A DNA stretch of 8,723 bases, taken from the NCBI GenBank assembly GCA_002433675.1, contig DJIP01000192.1:1-8723 (forward strand). Reading direction: 5' to 3'. This stretch comes from Halomonas halophila. GTDB taxonomy: Bacteria; Pseudomonadota; Gammaproteobacteria; Pseudomonadales; Halomonadaceae. The notes beneath the pieces were generated by a model, which did no database searches, was not told the origin of the DNA, and saw only the letters and a program-made list of their open reading frames with translations. This document shows positions 5,951 to 8,723 of this stretch, in pieces. Within the stretch, counting starts at the first letter, position 1, and each line of letters opens with the position of its first letter. A program made the translations under genes and the position numbers.

Positions 5951-6420
5951 CAGTAGAGCACCCGTTCAAGCAGTCCTGCCTCCAGCGGCACGTGCAGAAG
6001 CTGTGCGAACAGCATCCAGATCACGGTCGTGGCAATCACCGCGATCAACAGCGCACGCCCCCAACCACGACGGTGATAGGCGCGAAACAACAGCGTCAGA
6101 AGCGCCACTGCAACGATCGGAAAACCCAGCAGCGGCGTGAGCACCACGTAGGCGATGACACTGGCGACCACCGCCGCCAGCGCCAGCACAAACGCACGGC
6201 CCGACACCTTGGAGGTCCAGCGCGCCCAGGGCTGGCGTTGGCGCAGGCCCTTGAGCACCAATAGCCCTCCCATCAACAACAGCAGGGCCCCCACCACCTT
6301 GGGGAAGGTGCCGGCGCCATAGACCTGGCGCGGCAGCGGACTCAAGTCCGCGGAAGCGACGATGAGGGCGGCCCCGAGGGCCGCCGCCATGGTTCCCGAT
6401 ACCGCGTCACTGGTACGCAT
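5950..6420 (-). CDS. tctB: TctB, small membrane subunit of tripartite tricarboxylate transporter
   Basis: Small integral membrane protein of 156 aa, as is typical for TctB, with four hydrophobic segments at about 8-25, 40-58, 75-112 (probably two) and 121-143. The YGAGTFPKVVGALLLLMG segment at 34-51 is the conserved TctB pattern. TctB is poorly conserved and its precise job in the transporter is unclear, but it is required with TctA. GGGAGA precedes the ATG at a spacing of about 8-9 nt. Its stop overlaps the tctA start by one base. It is separated from tctC by 153 nt that contain two strong hairpins, unlike its tight join to tctA. Confidence 0.93.
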   Translation of the reverse strand: MRTSDAVSGTMAAALGAALIVASADLSPLPRQVYGAGTFPKVVGALLLLMGGLLVLKGLRQRQPWARWTSKVSGRAFVLALAAVVASVIAYVVLTPLLGFPIVAVALLTLLFRAYHRRGWGRALLIAVIATTVIWMLFAQLLHVPLEAGLLERVLY

Positions 6421-6458
6421 GATGACGATCTCCCGGGCGTTTCCGCGCCTTTGTCAGT

Positions 6459-6476
6459 GCGCCGCGAAGGCGGCGC
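6459..6476 (-). other. Hairpin 1 in the tctC-tctB junction
   Basis: Perfect 7-bp GC-only stem GCGCCGC/GCGGCGC with a 4-nt loop (CTTC on the minus strand), about 40 nt before tctB. No T-run follows. With the second hairpin at 6508-6541 it fills much of the junction. Confidence 0.5.
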
Positions 6477-6507
6477 TCAATCGGGTGAATTGCAGACAGT
6501 GCCAGTC

Positions 6508-6541
6508 GACCGCTCGGTGAGCTTTGTGTCACCGAGCGGTC
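6508..6541 (-). other. Hairpin 2 in the tctC-tctB junction (13-bp perfect stem)
   Basis: Perfect 13-bp inverted repeat GACCGCTCGGTGA/TCACCGAGCGGTC with an 8-nt loop, 33 nt past the tctC stop. No U-tract follows in the transcript (GACTGGC), so it is not a standard terminator. Receptor genes of binding-protein transporters are often followed by such hairpins, which shield the upstream message from 3' exonucleases and raise the receptor to membrane subunit ratio. That role is inferred here. A protein-binding palindrome is the alternative. Confidence 0.65.
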
Positions 6542-6543
6542 TG

Positions 6544-6582
6544 TCACTGGGCCCTCGTTTACTGGGCTCTCGGTTACTGGGC
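6544..6582 (-). repeat. 15-bp tandem repeat at the tctC stop, giving three in-frame stops
   Basis: On the minus strand GCCCAGTAACCGAGA is followed by GCCCAGTAAACGAGG and then by a partial copy GCCCAGTGACAG. Because the unit is 15 nt, each copy puts a stop in the tctC frame: TAA at 6574-6576, TAA at 6559-6561, TGA at 6544-6546. The first copy encodes the last two residues Ala-Gln of TctC. It looks like a local duplication of the gene end; the third copy runs into the right arm of the 13-bp hairpin. Confidence 0.7.
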
Positions 6583-7539
6583 TAAGCCAAGCTTGTCGAT
6601 GATGGAGGCGTTGTTGGCATCCTGTTCGGCCATGAATGCCTCGAAGCCTTCCGGACCTTCCCACACGGTGCCGAAGCCACGACCGTCCATGAACGACTGG
6701 AAGTCCTCGGAGTTCCACACCGTCTCGGCGGCGCTCAACAGACGCTCGGAGATCTCTTCAGGCAGTCCCTCGGGGCCGACCAGGCCACGCCAGGAACCGT
6801 GGGACCAGTCATCACCGGTCACCTCGCCGGCCGCCGGGATATCCGGGAAGGCCTCCTCGCGCTCGCTGGACAGCACCGCCAGGGTGCGGACGCGGTCGGA
6901 TTCACGCATGGACTCGGTCTCCGGCAGCGACGAGAAGACGATGTCGACACCGCCCGCCGCCAGCTCTTGCAGGCCCGGCGCGGCGCCTTCGCTGGGTACC
7001 AGATTGACGGTGTTCGGATCGATGCCCTGCTGATCGAGGAAGCCGGCGAACGACAGGTGGTAGGCTGCACCTGGCGCAGAACCCGATACGGTGTACTCGT
7101 TGGGCGACTCGGCCAGGTCGGACAGGGCGTCTTCCAGGTTCTGCCAGGGCGACTCGGCGTTGACAGTGAAGGCCGCATAATCGAGGTTGAGCAGCGCGAT
7201 CGGGGTAAAGTCCTCGTAGGACAGGTCGGCGGTGCCGATATGGCGATAGGTCGCGATCTCGGCGGTGCCCAGGCCCAGGGTATAGCCATCGGGACGCGCC
7301 ATTTTCATCGCCATGTGGCCGACCACACCGGAGCCACCGGTACGGTTGACCACGTTGACCGGCTGCCCCAGCTCTTCCTGCAGCCCGGCGGCAAACTGCC
7401 GACCGACGGCGTCGGTGCCGCCACCGGCGGACCAGGGCACGATCAGGGTGATCGGCTTGGAGGGATAGTCGTCACCGACGGCAACCGTGGAGGTGGCCAC
7501 CAGCAGGGAAGCGCAAAGCAGGCGTGGGAGCGTTCGCAT
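6574..7539 (-). CDS. tctC: TctC/Bug-type periplasmic solute receptor
   Basis: Periplasmic substrate-binding protein of 321 aa, the usual length for the TctC/Bug family. A signal peptide is visible at about 1-22 (MRTLPRLL then a hydrophobic core, likely cut near AVG-DD). The mature protein opens with YPSKPITLIVPWSAGGGTDAVGR (25-47), the defining family signature whose AGGGTD loop touches the ligand carboxylate. GGSGVVGHMAMKMARPDGYTL (68-88) and SGSAPGAAYH (152-161) are further family blocks. It delivers a carboxylate to TctA/TctB. Bug proteins are many and varied, so the ligand is not predictable. It is first in the operon, with a structured leader upstream and hairpins downstream. GAGAG precedes the ATG at 7539. 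Confidence 0.95.
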   Translation of the reverse strand: MRTLPRLLCASLLVATSTVAVGDDYPSKPITLIVPWSAGGGTDAVGRQFAAGLQEELGQPVNVVNRTGGSGVVGHMAMKMARPDGYTLGLGTAEIATYRHIGTADLSYEDFTPIALLNLDYAAFTVNAESPWQNLEDALSDLAESPNEYTVSGSAPGAAYHLSFAGFLDQQGIDPNTVNLVPSEGAAPGLQELAAGGVDIVFSSLPETESMRESDRVRTLAVLSSEREEAFPDIPAAGEVTGDDWSHGSWRGLVGPEGLPEEISERLLSAAETVWNSEDFQSFMDGRGFGTVWEGPEGFEAFMAEQDANNASIIDKLGLAQ

Positions 7540-7560
7540 GAGTTATCTCTCTTGTCGTCG

Positions 7561-7609
7561 AGCGTCTGGGGTCCGGTCAAGGTCGTGGCGACCCACCGGA
7601 AAGAACGCT
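7561..7609 (-). promoter_or_regulatory. Three-segment leader hairpin of tctC
   Basis: Nested pairing, plus-strand numbering: AGCGT (7561-7565) with ACGCT (7605-7609), TCCGGT (7572-7577) with ACCGGA (7595-7600), GGTCG (7581-7585) with CGACC (7589-7593) around a 3-nt loop. That is 16 bp with internal loops, ending 21 nt before the tctC start, so the Shine-Dalgarno stays outside. It may stabilise the leader or act in control of translation. No riboswitch class is recognised. Confidence 0.45.
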
Positions 7610-7640
7610 TGCAAGAGTGCCGCCACGGCGCCAACTAGAC

Positions 7641-7655
7641 AAGTTATTACAACTT
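7641..7655. promoter_or_regulatory. Palindrome AAGTT-N5-AACTT, candidate operator at tctC promoter
   Basis: Perfect 5-bp inverted repeat AAGTTATTACAACTT in an AT-rich stretch about 100 nt before tctC. On the minus strand it reads GTTGTAATAAC in its centre, and TATAAG or TAATAA there could serve as a -10; no good -35 is seen. The size and symmetry fit a GntR/FCD operator. Binding is inferred. Confidence 0.4.
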
Positions 7656-7719
7656 ATACTTTATGCTAACGGGCCCCGTGGACGAACCGTCGCTGCCACC
7701 TGACGAGAGGAAAAACCGA

Positions 7720-7754
7720 TTGCCAAAACCCCACTAAAACTCTTTTATTACAAC
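7720..7754 (+). promoter_or_regulatory. Possible SDR promoter with second copy of the operator-like 10-mer
   Basis: TTGCCA (7720-7725), 17 nt, then TTTTAT (7743-7748) resembles a sigma-70 promoter. TTATTACAAC at 7745-7754 is identical to 7644-7653 in the candidate tctC operator and would cover the -10. The palindrome is not complete in this copy. The SDR start is about 235 nt downstream, a long leader. A weaker alternative promoter is TTGAAG-N17-TAAGGT at 7862-7890. Confidence 0.35.
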
Positions 7755-7815
7755 AATTTAAATAAAACGAACATCGTAAGCACCGGGCTTTCCAAAGTTC
7801 TCTTTGACAGTAGCT

Positions 7816-7847
7816 CCATGCCCACAAGACCAAAGTACCATGCCCAC
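7816..7847. repeat. Direct repeat CCATGCCCAC, 22-bp period
   Basis: CCATGCCCAC occurs at 7816-7825 and again at 7838-7847, exactly 22 bp (about two helical turns) apart, both followed by two bases and a G. The spacing puts both on one face of the DNA, which suits a protein site upstream of the SDR gene. No known consensus is matched. Confidence 0.45.
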
Positions 7848-7953
7848 TTGTTAGTATTTGTTTGAAGTCCACCAGACGCTAGGCTAAGGTTTATCCCACT
7901 ATCCCAGGCTGGTCGCGCTGCGTCCTCCTTTCTCCTATCACCATCCATGATGC

Positions 7954-7968
7954 GGCCTGTTGCAGGCC
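7954..7968 (+). other. Small hairpin 21 nt before the SDR start
   Basis: Perfect stem GGCCTG/CAGGCC with a TTG loop just upstream of the Shine-Dalgarno (AGGAG). It would lie in the 5' leader of the dehydrogenase message. Its role is unknown and it may be chance. Confidence 0.35.
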
Positions 7969-7989
7969 AGATTCGTTCAGGAGCACTTC

Positions 7990-8723
7990 ATGTTCGCCGA
8001 TCTCAACGACAAAACCGTCCTTATCACCGGCTCCACCAAGGGCATCGGTCGTGCCGCCGCGGTGGCCTTCGCCCGCCAGGGTGCCATCGTCGGCATCAAC
8101 AGCAGCCAGAAGGACAGCGCCGCCGAGGAGTTGATTGCCCAGCTGGAGTCCGAGGGTGCGCGCTTCGCCTACTATGAGCGCGACCTGACCAAGAGCGGCG
8201 AGTGCGAGACCCTGGTCAACGAATTTGTCGATCAGTTCGGCAGCCTTGACGTGCTGGTGAACAACGCCGGCGGCCTCGGCGTGCGCAAGGGCCTCGAGTC
8301 CCTCGAGGACGACGACTTCAACCTGGTGATGGACCTGAACCTGCGCTCGGTGATCATGACCACCCGCTTCGCCATGCCGCACCTGAAGGCCTCCGCCGAG
8401 AAGCGCGGCGAGACCGCCAGCGTCATCAGTACCGGTTCCATTGCCGGTCGCGAAGGCGGTGGCCTCGGCGCCTCTCTGTACGGCGGCTCCAAGGCCATGC
8501 TGCACAACCTGCATCGCAACTGGGTGAAGGAATTCACCAAGGACAAGGTGCGCTTCAACATCGTCGCACCGGGCACCATCGACACCGCCTTCCACGCCGA
8601 CAAGAGCGCTGAGGTGAAAGAGAAGATCGCCTCCACTATCGCCATGGGCCGCCTTGGCACTTCCGAGGAGGTTGCACCGTCCTTCCTGTTCCTGGCCTCC
8701 CACGCTGCCAGCGGCTACATCAC
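7990..8723 (+). CDS. SDR-family oxidoreductase, 3' end beyond window
   Basis: Classical short-chain dehydrogenase/reductase, 244 codons seen and no stop before the window edge. Family length is about 250-260 aa, so only the last few residues are missing. Seen: the nucleotide-binding TGSTKGIG (13-20) in a Rossmann start, NNAGG (91-95), catalytic Asn117 (LNLRS), Ser150 (STGSIAG), and Tyr164/Lys168 (YGGSK), all intact, then the APGTIDT segment (193-199). No acidic residue is obvious at the end of the second strand (GINSSQK), so NADP could be preferred, which is uncertain. It resembles FabG-like 3-oxoacyl reductases but many SDRs do. Being divergent from tctC, it probably oxidises or reduces the imported compound or a product of it. 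AGGAG lies 6 nt before the ATG. Confidence 0.9.
   Translation, partial: MFADLNDKTVLITGSTKGIGRAAAVAFARQGAIVGINSSQKDSAAEELIAQLESEGARFAYYERDLTKSGECETLVNEFVDQFGSLDVLVNNAGGLGVRKGLESLEDDDFNLVMDLNLRSVIMTTRFAMPHLKASAEKRGETASVISTGSIAGREGGGLGASLYGGSKAMLHNLHRNWVKEFTKDKVRFNIVAPGTIDTAFHADKSAEVKEKIASTIAMGRLGTSEEVAPSFLFLASHAASGYI

Larger units (their letters stand above)
7540..7989. other. Divergent intergenic region between tctC and the SDR gene
   Basis: 450 nt without a credible gene. The part from about 7640 to 7900 is visibly AT-richer than the coding DNA and should hold both promoters. It contains a leader hairpin, two copies of a 10-mer, a 22-bp-phased direct repeat and a small hairpin before the SDR start, each listed separately. 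Short open frames here lack ribosome sites and recognisable protein sequence. Confidence 0.7.

Noticed and set aside
7804..7809. Perfect -35 hexamer TTGACA on the plus strand
   Set aside because: No acceptable -10 is found 16-18 nt downstream (the bases there are AAGACCAA), so it is not called a promoter.
7748..7948. Small minus-strand open frames in the intergenic region (also 7666-7872)
   Set aside because: No ribosome site, no recognisable domain and no conservation evidence; AT-rich promoter DNA produces such frames by chance.
7891..8703. Long minus-strand open frame of 270 codons
   Set aside because: It lies opposite the SDR gene, whose motifs are complete. The product is a low-complexity Gly/Ala/His/Val-rich string typical of a shadow frame in GC-rich DNA.

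Overview
The window looks like chromosomal DNA of a GC-rich gammaproteobacterium. The PhoP/PhoQ-like regulator pair, the TctCBA tricarboxylate-type transporter and the general codon use would suit Halomonas or a relative. That assignment is an impression from the protein sequences; no 16S or marker gene is present. I find no rRNA, tRNA, CRISPR array, insertion sequence or phage gene.

Left block (21-2591, all minus strand). A secreted His/Met-rich cupredoxin comes first in transcription order, then an OmpR/PhoB-type response regulator, then a PhoQ-like sensor kinase that overlaps the regulator by a few bases. A perfect direct repeat, GATTCAG-N4-GATTCAG (2642-2659), sits just upstream of the cupredoxin. 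It has the 11-bp phasing of binding sites for this regulator class. The simplest reading is an envelope or metal (copper) stress operon whose regulator controls its own promoter.

Middle block (2852-3410, plus strand). Two small genes, a DUF4160 protein and a DUF2442 protein, lie 10 nt apart and are visibly less GC-rich than their neighbours. They form a compact, mobile-looking module whose function is not established; a toxin-antitoxin-like role is often suspected for such pairs. They converge with the next block, and the gap holds a hairpin terminator for the minus-strand gene.

Right block (3570-7539, minus strand; 7990-8723, plus strand). The order of transcription is tctC (periplasmic solute receptor), tctB (small membrane subunit) and tctA (large membrane subunit), ended by a strong terminator (4344-4386). 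A separately transcribed FadR/FCD-type GntR regulator follows. Divergent from tctC is an SDR-family dehydrogenase, cut off by the window edge. Together they look like an uptake-plus-oxidation cluster for an unidentified carboxylate, controlled by the FCD regulator. The noncoding parts are unusually rich in structure: a three-segment leader hairpin before tctC, two intercistronic hairpins between tctC and tctB, a 15-bp tandem repeat giving tctC three in-frame stops, a palindrome ahead of the gntR gene, and an identical 10-mer at two places in the 450-nt divergent intergenic region.

Nothing here is clearly a new system. The best candidates for a second look are the DUF4160/DUF2442 pair, the candidate operators of the two regulators, and the structured tctC-tctB junction.
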